A stretch of 11,493 nt of DNA from an uncultured Flavobacteriales bacterium (GCA_913009535.1 CAJVXR010000045.1:1-11493); one strand, 5' to 3'. Positions 1-7,333 are shown, counted from the stretch's first letter. Numbers and translations are program-made. The notes: generated from the sequence alone by a model not told the origin.

Positions 1-479
1 AAAATTTACAATATTTAAATAATCTTATCATCAACAATATAGATCCTGTAAATGTCGATGTATTAAGTAATAAAGCTAATTATATTTATAATTACTTTTC
101 TTTACATTATTGGTCTATCCTGTGTATTATTTTAGGCACAGTTTCATCTTTTTTGTTCTTATTGTATTACTTTTCAAGATCATCAAAAATTAAGAGAATA
201 ACATTTACGTTATTTGTTTTATCTTACATAATGACAAGCAGTATTTTATTTATCAGTTTTCAGAATTATAATTCTCGAACTGACTTTCAATATGCAATAG
301 TATTTGATCAAAGTATTGATGTTAACTTAGAACCAAATAGTAATAGTGAAGTTTTATTTAAAATTTATGAAGGAACTAAGTTAGAAATTATAGAAGATTT
401 TGACAATGATTGGTTAAAAATAAAATTACGTGACGGTCAAATTGGCTGGATAATTAAAAATAAATTAAAAATCATATAA
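1..479 (+). CDS. batE: BatE-like membrane protein with C-terminal SH3-like domain, 5' end missing
   Basis: The reading frame is open from the window edge (first full codon at base 3) to TAA at 477-479, giving 158 visible residues, so the gene starts upstream. The visible part has two hydrophobic helices (about residues 37-57 and 66-86) separated by a short basic loop (SRSSKIKR). A bacterial SH3-like domain follows (about 97-158), with the pattern SEVLFKIYEGTKLEII, then DWLKI and GQIGWI. This is the C-terminal layout of BatE, the last protein of the Bacteroidota bat (aerotolerance) operon, which normally has TPR repeats in front; that part would lie outside the window. BatE proteins are thought to act at the inner membrane with the VWA-domain proteins BatA and BatB and the MoxR ATPase, but their biochemical role is unsettled. 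A TTG at 153 could be read as a start, but it falls inside the first membrane helix and would cut the protein, so I reject it. The stop overlaps the next gene by one base. Confidence 0.8.
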   Translation, partial: NLQYLNNLIINNIDPVNVDVLSNKANYIYNYFSLHYWSILCIILGTVSSFLFLLYYFSRSSKIKRITFTLFVLSYIMTSSILFISFQNYNSRTDFQYAIVFDQSIDVNLEPNSNSEVLFKIYEGTKLEIIEDFDNDWLKIKLRDGQIGWIIKNKLKII

Positions 480-1060
480 TGAGTATACATTCAGCTAGTC
501 TTGTTCTCGAGGAGTTACTTCAAGGTAACTCGAGATTCCAAAAAAACCAGAGTAGTACCATTGTCAATAATAAAGAGTTTTTAAGTAAAGACCCCAAGGC
601 AATTATATTATCTTGTATTGACTGTAGGGTCATACCAGAAGCAATTTTTGATCAAGGAATTGGTGATATATACGTAACTAGAATAGCTGGAAATATAGAA
701 AATAAGGATATAATTAATTCTTTTGAATTTGCTTGTGATTATAAGGGTTGTAAAGTGTTATTAGTACTTGGTCATGAAGACTGTGGTGCTGTAACTGCTG
801 TATGTGACGATCATAAAAAACTCTTTACAAATCTGAAGCCATATGTTTCTCCAGCTATTAGTGAGGTCTCAAATAGTATAAGTTTTACAGCTAACAGATC
901 TAATTTTATCTCAAAAGTTTCTGAAAAGAGTATTCTTTTAACATTAGATAGAATCCGCTCTAAAAGCGCACTTTTATGTAATCTTGAAAAATCTAATAAA
1001 ATAAAACTAGTAGGGGCAATGTATAATTTACAAACAGGAAAAGTTAAAATCTTAAACTAA
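479..1060 (+). CDS. Beta-class carbonic anhydrase
   Basis: This 193-residue protein should interconvert CO2 and bicarbonate in the cytoplasm. The beta-class zinc site is complete: Cys46, Asp48 and Arg50 in SCIDCRV, then His99 and Cys102 in LGHEDCGAV. Cys46, His99 and Cys102 are the expected zinc ligands, and Asp48-Arg50 is the usual dyad. Most beta enzymes have CxDSR; here the fourth position is Cys (CIDCR), a mild variant. VTRIAGN at 66-72 is also typical of the family. The length fits a short beta enzyme without a leader. The ATG at 479-481 overlaps the batE stop (TAATG), so translation is probably coupled and both genes likely share one mRNA. The 3' end overlaps the convergent cvpA-like gene. 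I am sure of the family; any link to Bat function rests on position alone. Confidence 0.93.
   Translation: MSIHSASLVLEELLQGNSRFQKNQSSTIVNNKEFLSKDPKAIILSCIDCRVIPEAIFDQGIGDIYVTRIAGNIENKDIINSFEFACDYKGCKVLLVLGHEDCGAVTAVCDDHKKLFTNLKPYVSPAISEVSNSISFTANRSNFISKVSEKSILLTLDRIRSKSALLCNLEKSNKIKLVGAMYNLQTGKVKILN
506..534. repeat. Short imperfect inverted repeat inside the carbonic anhydrase gene
   Basis: About 25 nt after the start codon, CTCGAG-GAG-TTAC (506-518) faces GTAACTCGAG (525-534) across a 6-nt loop. A perfect 7-bp core pairs GAGTTAC with GTAACTC. Alternatively, all ten bases of the right arm pair if GAG at 512-514 is bulged out. It is more GC-rich than its surroundings and would form a moderately stable mRNA hairpin early in the coding sequence. 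It may be an accident of the codons for LEELLQGNSR. Confidence 0.35.
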
Positions 1061-1545
1061 TTATTTTCTTGTAACACATAGGTTGATATTCGGATGCTAA
1101 AATCATTTAAAGGCTTATAATATATAGATGATTCTAGTTTGTTTTTCTCTACTAATTTTAAAGAACGATTAAGCATATTAAACATAAAAAACAGAACACT
1201 TAATATTAGCACATTTTTTAGAACTCCAAAAAAACCTCCTAATAATTTGTTGAATATACCTAAAGCTATCAGTTTTGCTAATTTTGTAATTAACTTCCCA
1301 GCAATTGAAAATATAAAAATAGTTAATACTAACAATATAAAAAAAGACAAAAAGAGAAGGTAATTATCTTCCCATTTAATAAATTTTTGTAGGTAATAGG
1401 ACAAGTCATCATTGAATTTAGAGGCTAAGTATATTCCTAAAAGTAATCCGATCACAGAAGCAACCTCACTTATAAAGCCCTTAAACAGACCTTTTATAAA
1501 CCCATATAAAAGGAAAAGTGAAATAAATATATCGATATAACCCAT
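1057..1545 (-). CDS. CvpA-family inner membrane protein
   Basis: This 162-residue, very hydrophobic protein has about four membrane helices. The N-terminus, MGYIDIFISLFLLYGFIKGL, followed by a Gly-rich second helix (SVIGLLLGIYLA), is the CvpA/colicin V production family signature. A third helix lies in LLFLSFFILLVLTIFIFSI. The fourth follows the conserved turn NKLLGGFFGVLKN. CvpA in E. coli was found through colicin V export and has since been linked to envelope homeostasis; the molecular function in Bacteroidota is unknown. The stop codon shares bases with the carbonic anhydrase stop (CTAA). The start at 1545 is the natural family start. The upstream element TTTATTTG (minus strand, 1559-1566) differs from TAnnTTTG at one base and may be its promoter. 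In related genomes cvpA is often found near pheS, as here. Confidence 0.85.
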   Translation of the reverse strand: MGYIDIFISLFLLYGFIKGLFKGFISEVASVIGLLLGIYLASKFNDDLSYYLQKFIKWEDNYLLFLSFFILLVLTIFIFSIAGKLITKLAKLIALGIFNKLLGGFFGVLKNVLILSVLFFMFNMLNRSLKLVEKNKLESSIYYKPLNDFSIRISTYVLQENN

Positions 1546-1580
1546 TAAAATGTTTTTACAAATAAAAGAAATTTTATTTA

Positions 1581-1611
1581 TTGAATAACATAAATGATAA
1601 TACTAACTTTG
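1581..1611 (+). promoter_or_regulatory. Bacteroidota-type promoter for the conserved unknown gene at 1628
   Basis: TTG at 1581-1583 and TAACTTTG at 1604-1611 match the flavobacterial consensus TTG / TAnnTTTG with a 20-bp gap, within the known 17-23 range. The -7 element ends 16 nt before the ATG at 1628, so the leader would be only about 10 nt. This is the best two-part promoter in the window. Confidence 0.7.
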
Positions 1612-1627
1612 TATATTAAACTTAATA

Positions 1628-1981
1628 ATGATTAATTCAAAACTTAAAGAAAGGTGGGGACTATTGACTCAAAAGTTATCAATTGATTTTCGTGATGGGG
1701 ATGATATTGATTTAGACTCTATAATTTATTTAATTGGGGTTCAAGAACTACAACAACTTCACTCCAAATTTAGCAAAAATCAAAAGTTGGATTTGATGCA
1801 TATCGCTATATGTAAATTGTTAAGTGATTATGGGTATTATGAATTCGATTATGTTGATGAGCAAGGTTGGCCACATTATAAATGCCTCAAGGAACTCCCA
1901 AGTTTAAAAGCTGGTGAGCAATCTATTTTAATGAAAGACGCTATTGTCAACTATTTCCTTAAATCTAATTATATTCAATAA
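1628..1981 (+). CDS. Conserved Bacteroidota protein of unknown function
   Basis: This 117-residue soluble, acidic protein has no signal peptide or membrane helix. I recognise it as a small protein widely conserved among Flavobacteriia but know of no assigned function. The stretches that look most constrained are DLDSIIYLIGVQEL (about 28-41), LMHIAICKLLSDYGYYEFD (about 56-74), GWPHYK (about 80-85) and LKAGEQSILMKDAIVNYF (about 94-111). The run of bulky and aromatic residues in the middle suggests a folded single domain, not a linker. There are no Cys pairs or His clusters that would suggest metal binding, and no nucleotide-binding motif. It has its own promoter and sits 33 bp upstream of pheS in the same direction, so some pheS transcripts may include it. 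The ATG at 1628 lies just behind the promoter and no alternative start is better placed. Confidence 0.85.
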   Translation: MINSKLKERWGLLTQKLSIDFRDGDDIDLDSIIYLIGVQELQQLHSKFSKNQKLDLMHIAICKLLSDYGYYEFDYVDEQGWPHYKCLKELPSLKAGEQSILMKDAIVNYFLKSNYIQ

Positions 1982-1988
1982 GAATGAT

Positions 1989-1996
1989 TAAATTTG
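1989..1996 (+). promoter_or_regulatory. Predicted -7 element for pheS
   Basis: TAAATTTG matches TAnnTTTG exactly and ends 18 nt before the pheS ATG at 2015. No TTG lies at the right distance upstream (about 1965), so only half of the consensus is present. The element falls in the 33-bp gap after the upstream gene, where a separate pheS promoter would be expected. Confidence 0.5.
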
Positions 1997-2014
1997 GGTC
2001 CTGATTAAAAAAAA

Positions 2015-3034
2015 ATGATTGAACAAATTTTAAATAATATAAAAGAAATTGAATCCTTCAAATCTACTAATAAGGATGAAATTGAAAACTTTAGAATTAA
2101 GTTTCTTGGTAAAAAAGGTTTAGTTAGTTATTATTTTTCAGAATTTAAAAATATTGAAAATAGCAGAAAAAAAGAATATGGTTTAAGCATCAATAAACTT
2201 AAAATATCTGCTCAAAATAAATTTAATGATTTAAGTTCTTTACTGTCTAGTAATTCAGCTAATTCAAATTCACTAAATGATCTTACTAGGCCAGGAAATT
2301 CTATAGAAATTGGTTCTAAACACCCAATTACAATTGTAAAAAACAGAATAATCGATATTTTCTCAAGTATAGGATATAATGTTAGTGAAGGTCCTGAAAT
2401 TGAAGATGATTGGCATAATTTCACTGCATTAAATTTACCAGAGTATCATCCCGCTAGAGATATGCAGGATACCTTTTTCATTCAAACTAATCCTGATTTG
2501 TTATTAAGAACACATACAAGTTCTGTTCAGGTTAGATACATGGAAAACAATAAGCCTCCAATTAGAACAATATCACCAGGAAGAGTTTATAGAAATGAAG
2601 CTATTTCCGCTAGATCCCATTGTTTCTTTCATCAAGTAGAGGGACTTTATATTGATGAAAATGTCAGTTTTGCAGATCTTAAACAAACATTAGAATTTTT
2701 CACTAAGCAACTTTTTGGTAAATCAAAGATTAGATTAAGACCATCTTATTTTCCTTTTACTGAACCAAGCGCAGAGGTGGATGTGTATTGGGGGTTAAGA
2801 AATGAGACAGATTATAAAATGACTAAAGGCACAGGGTGGTTAGAAATTATGGGTTGTGGCATGGTTGATCCAAATGTATTAGATAATTGTGGAATAGATT
2901 CTAAAAAATATTCAGGATTTGCATTCGGAATGGGTATAGACAGAATAGCTCTTCTACTTCATCAAATCAAAGATATTAGATTGCTAAGTGAAAATGACAC
3001 TAGATTTATTAAGCAATTTAAATCAACATTCTAA
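2015..3034 (+). CDS. pheS: Phenylalanine--tRNA ligase alpha subunit
   Basis: PheS is the catalytic subunit of the alpha2beta2 enzyme that charges tRNA-Phe in the cytoplasm. The 339 residues are full length. An N-terminal helical region (about 1-90), which in this family forms the tRNA-binding coiled coil, is followed by the class II core. That core starts near the HPIT motif and contains [12 protein letters not shown] (about 165-176). Motif 2 is [12 protein letters not shown] at 184-195. The phenylalanine pocket is marked by FTEPSAEVD at 248-256, and motif 3 is [15 protein letters not shown] from 301, ending in Arg310. The partner gene pheT is not in the window; in Bacteroidota the two genes are often apart. 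The ATG at 2015 follows an A-run and lies behind a predicted -7 element. The 3' end overlaps gpsA by four bases, leaving no room for a separate terminator. Confidence 0.97.
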   Translation: MIEQILNNIKEIESFKSTNKDEIENFRIKFLGKKGLVSYYFSEFKNIENSRKKEYGLSINKLKISAQNKFNDLSSLLSSNSANSNSLNDLTRPGNSIEIGSKHPITIVKNRIIDIFSSIGYNVSEGPEIEDDWHNFTALNLPEYHPARDMQDTFFIQTNPDLLLRTHTSSVQVRYMENNKPPIRTISPGRVYRNEAISARSHCFFHQVEGLYIDENVSFADLKQTLEFFTKQLFGKSKIRLRPSYFPFTEPSAEVDVYWGLRNETDYKMTKGTGWLEIMGCGMVDPNVLDNCGIDSKKYSGFAFGMGIDRIALLLHQIKDIRLLSENDTRFIKQFKSTF

Positions 3035-4032
3035 TTCAATTTTTCGTTTAAATTTTTAAAAGTATTTTTTGGACTTTTTTTTAAGTATAGAATATCGTGT
3101 ACAGCTTCAATAATCGGAGTCTTAGCTTTTTTCGGACTTTCAGAATTTAATTGCATCGCTTTTTTTGTTGAACTATACCCTTCAGCTATCATCTTCATTT
3201 CCATTTGAGCTGCCTTAACAGTATATCCTTTTCCTATCATATTTCCAAACATTCTATTTCTTGAAAAAACAGAATATCCAGTAACTAGTAAATCTCCCAA
3301 ATAAGCAGAATTATTAATATTCCTTTTTATTTTATGTCTTTTTTTGATGAACCTGCTAATTTCTCTAATAGCATTACTCATTAATATACTTTGAAAATTA
3401 TCTCCATAACCCAAACCATGTGCAATACCGGCCGCTATGGCATATATGTTTTTTAACATGCTTGCATACTCAATTCCTATAACATCATCACTGACCTTAG
3501 TTTTTATATAATCATTATTAAAATCTAAACAAACATTCTTAGCTAAAGCTTTTTTAGCACATGCAATAGTTAGATAAGAAAGTCTTTCTAATGCAACCTC
3601 TTCTGCATGGCATGGTCCAGCAATGACTAAGAAGTTTTCATTTTTTATTTGGAAATTTTTTACCATGTGCTCGCCTACTAAAAGCCCGCTTTCTGGAATT
3701 ATTCCTTTTATTCCAGAAATAATAACTTTATTCGAAATATCTACTTTAATTTTATGGAGTTCAGAATTTATAAACTCCGACGGTACTACAAGAATAATAA
3801 CATCTGCATTTTCTGCAACTTCATTTATGTTACTATTAACATGTACTCTTGATAGATTAAATTCAACAGAGCTTAAGTAATTTGGATTATGCTTATTATT
3901 AAGGATATAATCTAGGTTATCCTCATTTCTAATATACCAAGTAACTGACTTCAGATTATCAGAAAGAATTTTAACAATTGCTGTTGCCCAGCTACCACTT
4001 CCTATTACTGCATATTTTGAATTAGATTTCAT
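3031..4032 (-). CDS. gpsA: NAD(P)-dependent glycerol-3-phosphate dehydrogenase
   Basis: GpsA reduces dihydroxyacetone phosphate to sn-glycerol 3-phosphate, the backbone for phospholipid synthesis, in the cytoplasm. The 333 residues are full length. The dinucleotide-binding motif is GSGSWATA at 11-18, and the family motif SGIKGI holds Lys109. [10 protein letters not shown] (138-147) has Cys where many phyla have Ser; I believe this is usual in Bacteroidota. The catalytic Lys194 lies in [20 protein letters not shown]. The C-terminal helical domain carries [18 protein letters not shown]. It is the last gene of the yicC-gmk-nadD-gpsA cluster, 5 bp after nadD and convergent with pheS (shared CTAA). 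No promoter fits in the 5-bp gap, so it very probably depends on the upstream genes for transcription. Confidence 0.96.
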   Translation of the reverse strand: MKSNSKYAVIGSGSWATAIVKILSDNLKSVTWYIRNEDNLDYILNNKHNPNYLSSVEFNLSRVHVNSNINEVAENADVIILVVPSEFINSELHKIKVDISNKVIISGIKGIIPESGLLVGEHMVKNFQIKNENFLVIAGPCHAEEVALERLSYLTIACAKKALAKNVCLDFNNDYIKTKVSDDVIGIEYASMLKNIYAIAAGIAHGLGYGDNFQSILMSNAIREISRFIKKRHKIKRNINNSAYLGDLLVTGYSVFSRNRMFGNMIGKGYTVKAAQMEMKMIAEGYSSTKKAMQLNSESPKKAKTPIIEAVHDILYLKKSPKNTFKNLNEKLN

Positions 4033-4037
4033 TCTTT

Positions 4038-4616
4038 TTAGATATTTATTTCAATATTATTACTAGTTAGATACTTAAAAACTTTTGGGTGTATTTTTAA
4101 ATTACTTACTTGATTAGCAGCAATGCTCTTTCTAATTCCAGTAGCTGAAACATCAATATGTGGGCCATTCAGGTAATGGATATTTTGATGTACCATTTTG
4201 GACTCACCTAATAAACTTTTTCTTGGATAAACATAAATCTTGTGATTTTCTATAATTCTATTGTACTCTTTCCAAGTTGTGAATTTGTCCATATTATCAT
4301 TTCCGATTATTACGCTAAAAATATTTTTTGCATTTTTAGCTTTTAAATACTCTAGTGTGTCTATTGAGTAATTAGGGGACTGTAGATTTTTCTCCACATC
4401 TTTTGGTAAGATATTTTTATGTTTCTCAAATGCAATTTGCAACATGCTATATCTGTGTTTGAAATCAATAAGTATATTATTTCTCTTATGTGGACTTTGC
4501 GGAGTTAGTATCAGCCATACTTTATCTAATTTACAATTATTTAAAACGTAATTGGCAACACTAACATGTCCATCATGTACAGGGTTAAATGCGCCAAAAT
4601 ATAGTCCTATATTCAT
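4038..4616 (-). CDS. nadD: Nicotinate-nucleotide adenylyltransferase
   Basis: NadD transfers AMP from ATP to nicotinate mononucleotide, forming deamido-NAD in the NAD synthesis pathway. At 192 residues it has the usual length. The nucleotidyltransferase fold begins with GAFNPVHDGH (8-17), with the catalytic HxGH at 14-17. TPQSPHK (38-44) follows, then the substrate-binding IGNDNMDKFTTW. The second nucleotidyltransferase signature is SATGIR at 157-162, a version of ISxTxIR. The start at 4616 places the first strand (MNIGLYFG) immediately before the active site, as expected. It lies 2 bp after the gmk stop and 5 bp before gpsA, so it sits in the middle of a tight operon. I am confident of the assignment. 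Confidence 0.96.
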   Translation of the reverse strand: MNIGLYFGAFNPVHDGHVSVANYVLNNCKLDKVWLILTPQSPHKRNNILIDFKHRYSMLQIAFEKHKNILPKDVEKNLQSPNYSIDTLEYLKAKNAKNIFSVIIGNDNMDKFTTWKEYNRIIENHKIYVYPRKSLLGESKMVHQNIHYLNGPHIDVSATGIRKSIAANQVSNLKIHPKVFKYLTSNNIEINI

Positions 4617-4618
4617 TA

Positions 4619-5191
4619 TTAGTTTGTTATAAACTGATAGATTATTTTTTTAGTCTCCTCAATTGCTTCTTGTAAATCATCATTGACAATGACAAAATCA
4701 TATTTATCTGAAAAGGTAAGTTCGCTTTCAGACTTACTTAGTCTAGTTTCTATACTTAATGCGGAGTCAGTTTTTCTGTTTATTAATCTATTTTTAAGCT
4801 CCCTTAAATCCGGAGGTTTTATAAAAATAGAAATACTTTTTTCTGGAAATTGTTTTTTAATGTTTAATCCGCCCACAACATCAATATCAAAAACAATATT
4901 TTTATCATTTTTATTTAACCTAACTATTTCTGACTTAGTAGTTCCGTAGTAAACGTTTTTATAAACTTCTTCCCACTCTACAAATTCATTATTTTGAACT
5001 TTTTCTTTAAAATTATCTACAGATAAAAAATGGTAATCTTTGCCGTCTAATTCATTATCTCTTTTAGTTCTTGTAGTAGATGAGATTGAAAACCCTAGAT
5101 TTAATAACTCTATCGATAATAGTTTTTTCACTATCGTAGTTTTACCAGATCCTGAAGGAGCAGCAATTATAATTAATTTTTCTTTTTTCAT
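4619..5191 (-). CDS. gmk: Guanylate kinase
   Basis: Guanylate kinase phosphorylates GMP to GDP with ATP, an essential step in GTP and dGTP synthesis. The P-loop APSGSGKT is at 11-18. The GMP-binding segment SSTTRTKRDNELDGKDYHF begins at 37 and includes Arg41, Arg44 and Tyr53. The acidic strand FDIDVVGG and the lid segment with RLINRKTD complete the kinase domain. The length of 190 residues is normal. The start codon overlaps the yicC stop by one base (TAATG on the minus strand), so translation is probably coupled. YicC-family genes next to gmk are common across bacteria. Confidence 0.97.
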   Translation of the reverse strand: MKKEKLIIIAAPSGSGKTTIVKKLLSIELLNLGFSISSTTRTKRDNELDGKDYHFLSVDNFKEKVQNNEFVEWEEVYKNVYYGTTKSEIVRLNKNDKNIVFDIDVVGGLNIKKQFPEKSISIFIKPPDLRELKNRLINRKTDSALSIETRLSKSESELTFSDKYDFVIVNDDLQEAIEETKKIIYQFITN

Positions 5192-6048
5192 TACAGAACG
5201 TTTAATAACTGTTCTTTTATTTTTTCTAACTCATCCTTCATTTGAATTACAATTTTTTGCATTTCTGCGTTATTTGCTTTTGAGCCTATGGTATTTATTT
5301 CTCTACCAATTTCTTGACCTATAAACCCTAATTTTTTACCATTTGAAGTATTATTTTCTAGAGATGATAAAAAGTAGTTTAAATGATTGTTGAGTCTCAC
5401 TTTCTCTTCTGTAATATCAATTTTTTCAATGTAATATATTAACTCTTGCTCAAATCTATTTTTGTCATGGTCAATATTTAACTTTTCTACTTCGGCTTGA
5501 ATTTTGGATCTAATATTATCAATTCTTTTTGAATCAATTTTTTCAATTTCATCTAATAATTCTTTAATTGTATTTGTTCTGTTTATAAAATCATTTTCTA
5601 AAACCAACCCTTCATCTTTCCTGTATTTAATAATTTCACTAAGGGCATTTTCAATTTCATTAAAAATTATAGGCCAATCTGCTTTGTTATCTTCAATCTG
5701 TTCATTTATAATTGCATCAGGCATCTTAACAGCAATTTTTAATAGTTCAACAGCAGACCCATCTACAATTTCTCTCAATTGATCTATGTAAGTGTTGATG
5801 AGTTCTGAATTTAACAATGAGTGTTTTTTATTAGTACTAGACTCCATATATAATGAAAACTCTACTTTTCCTCTTTTTAGTTTGTCGGATAAATGTTTTC
5901 TTATAAACAGTTCCTTAGATCTTACAGAACTTGTTATTCTTGTATTTAAATCTATATTTTTACTATTAAGTGACTTTATTTCTATGGTTAGGTTTCCACT
6001 TTCCAATTGTACGGTAGATTTTCCGTATCCAGTCATCGATTGAATCAT
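5191..6048 (-). CDS. yicC: YicC/YloC-family endoribonuclease
   Basis: The 285-residue protein has both halves of the family. The N-terminal YicC domain opens with MIQSMTGYGKS and continues with EIKSLNSKNIDLNTRI. The C-terminal DUF1732 region contains RFEQELIYYIEKIDITEE (about 199-216), GKKLGFIGQEIGREINTIGS and a final coiled-coil-like helix. The E. coli member has been reported to be an endoribonuclease and to promote turnover of the small RNA RyhB; the flavobacterial protein is inferred to act in RNA turnover. The very acidic, helix-rich middle (about 120-200) is usual. It is the first gene of the cluster and is probably transcribed from the predicted -7 element at 6069-6076. The ATG at 6048 gives the expected family start. 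Confidence 0.93.
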   Translation of the reverse strand: MIQSMTGYGKSTVQLESGNLTIEIKSLNSKNIDLNTRITSSVRSKELFIRKHLSDKLKRGKVEFSLYMESSTNKKHSLLNSELINTYIDQLREIVDGSAVELLKIAVKMPDAIINEQIEDNKADWPIIFNEIENALSEIIKYRKDEGLVLENDFINRTNTIKELLDEIEKIDSKRIDNIRSKIQAEVEKLNIDHDKNRFEQELIYYIEKIDITEEKVRLNNHLNYFLSSLENNTSNGKKLGFIGQEIGREINTIGSKANNAEMQKIVIQMKDELEKIKEQLLNVL

Positions 6049-6068
6049 AAGATTTTATTTTTATTTTA

Positions 6069-6076
6069 CAAAGATA
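6069..6076 (-). promoter_or_regulatory. Predicted -7 element for the yicC-gmk-nadD-gpsA operon
   Basis: On the minus strand this reads TATCTTTG, an exact match to TAnnTTTG. It ends 20 nt before the yicC ATG. It lies in the 36-bp gap after the EamA transporter gene. No clear TTG is found about 20 bp upstream, where the site would lie inside the end of that gene, so only the -7 half is supported. Confidence 0.5.
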
Positions 6077-6084
6077 TAGAAAAC

Positions 6085-6975
6085 TCAATTAGTTTTTTTC
6101 TTTAAGGAAACTAAATAAATCCCTGTAAATACAAGTGAGATTGATATTATATCTGTCAATTTTAAAACATCGCTTCCTGATGTAATTGCATAAATAATTC
6201 CAATTATTGGTTGAAGATATATAAACATTCCAACCGTAGATGCCTTCAGTGTTTTTAACGCATATACATTAAGTAAATAAACAGCAAATGTTGCCCCTGT
6301 TATGACAAAACCAAGTTTTAGGAAAGTGATTCTATCATAGACTTGCCAAGGAATGTCTAAAAACTGCTGAACAGAAAATGGTGCATTTAATATCACTCCT
6401 AAAAGAAATAACCATTTCATAATTGTTATTACAGAATATTTTTTAGTCAAAGATCTCACAGCGACTAAGTATATCGCATAAGAAATACTATTTAATAACA
6501 AGAATAAATTACCAGACCTTATATCCTCAGGATTAATATTGGTTCTGGTATTAATAAGTATTATCGAAATCGCCCCAATAAATCCTATAGCAACACCAAT
6601 TACCCTAGTTTTTATTACTTTTTCTTTTATCATAATAATAGAAATAATGAATACTATTATAGGAGAAATGGTTGAAATTATTGAGCTATTAATTGGAGTA
6701 GATAACTCTAACCCTTTTATGGCAGAAATCATATTTACGGACATGCCAAAAACAGTACAGAATAAAAATTTTGACCAATCCTCTTTTTCAATTTTTTCAT
6801 GTTTGCTAAATATAGAAATAATCCAAAATAGAGTGCAAGCACCTAATACCCTGGCGAACAGTAAGGCTGAAGGTGTTATGTAAAATGGCATTAAGTTTTT
6901 TGTAATAGTATGGTTTAGCCCAAAAATTGATGAGGCTGATAATGCAGCAAAAATTGCAAGTAGTCGATTATTCAC
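6085..6975 (-). CDS. EamA-family (DMT superfamily) membrane transporter
   Basis: The 296-residue protein is almost all membrane helix, with about ten segments arranged as two EamA repeats of five helices. Repeat one runs from about residue 8 to 140 and repeat two from about 150 to 288. Typical features are the first helix with SASSIFGLNHTITK, the ARVLGA helix, and LQPIIGIIYAI in the penultimate helix of repeat two. Drug/metabolite transporters of this kind export amino acids, nucleosides or other small metabolites across the inner membrane; the substrate cannot be told from sequence. The start is GTG at 6973-6975. The codon just upstream in frame is TAA, and the next Met (residue 29) would remove the first helix. 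The gene starts 8 bp inside the end of the ArsC/Spx-like gene, so the two are co-transcribed and probably translationally coupled. Confidence 0.9.
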   Translation of the reverse strand: MNNRLLAIFAALSASSIFGLNHTITKNLMPFYITPSALLFARVLGACTLFWIISIFSKHEKIEKEDWSKFLFCTVFGMSVNMISAIKGLELSTPINSSIISTISPIIVFIISIIMIKEKVIKTRVIGVAIGFIGAISIILINTRTNINPEDIRSGNLFLLLNSISYAIYLVAVRSLTKKYSVITIMKWLFLLGVILNAPFSVQQFLDIPWQVYDRITFLKLGFVITGATFAVYLLNVYALKTLKASTVGMFIYLQPIIGIIYAITSGSDVLKLTDIISISLVFTGIYLVSLKKKTN

Positions 6976-7333
6976 TTAGATGTTTTTTTAACTCTAAGAC
7001 ATTTTTTTTGCTATTTCCAATAAAAATTTTATTACCTGTAATTATGACTGGCCTTTTCAGGAATGTGTAGTTTTCTAAAATGTAATTTTTATATTCAAGC
7101 TCAGTTAAAATCATATTCTTCAGCTTTTTTTCACTAAATAGTTTAGCTCTTTTATTGAAAATAGATTCATAATTTTTTGACAAATCATGAATCATTTCTA
7201 TTTCCTTTATAGTTATGGGATTAGATTTGATTTCTCTAAACACAAAAGAGCTATCTAAGTTAAGTTCATTAATTATTCTTGTACAAGTATTGCATGTCTT
7301 TAGATAAAAAATTATCTTCATATTCAATTGCAT
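6968..7333 (-). CDS. ArsC/Spx-family thioredoxin-fold protein
   Basis: This 121-residue protein belongs to the ArsC/Spx/YffB family. The first strand leads into YLKTCNTCTR, where Cys14 and Cys17 form a CxxC, the arrangement seen in Spx. The C-terminal strand FLKRPVIITGNKIFIGNSKK contains the conserved Arg94-Pro95. Flavobacterial members are usually labelled arsenate reductase, but arsenate reduction is unproven, and a thiol-redox or regulatory role is equally possible. No ars operon genes are nearby. Met5 at 7319-7321 (MKIIFYLKTC) is the more typical family start, giving 117 residues; the coordinates use the outer ATG at 7331-7333. I see no clear TAnnTTTG for this gene in the divergent gap that precedes it. 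Confidence 0.82.
   Translation of the reverse strand: MQLNMKIIFYLKTCNTCTRIINELNLDSSFVFREIKSNPITIKEIEMIHDLSKNYESIFNKRAKLFSEKKLKNMILTELEYKNYILENYTFLKRPVIITGNKIFIGNSKKNVLELKKHLSE

Noticed and set aside
153..479. TTG at 153 as start of a 108-residue protein
   Set aside because: The frame stays open to the window edge, and TTG falls inside a membrane helix of the BatE-like protein, so the gene is a 5'-truncated longer one.
5040..5324. Plus-strand open frame of 94 codons
   Set aside because: It lies antisense to gmk and yicC, whose conserved motifs are on the minus strand; it is a shadow frame of AT-rich coding DNA.
6539..6883. Plus-strand open frame of 114 codons rich in Ile and Met
   Set aside because: It is antisense to the EamA transporter; the hydrophobic composition mirrors the membrane-helix codons of the real gene.
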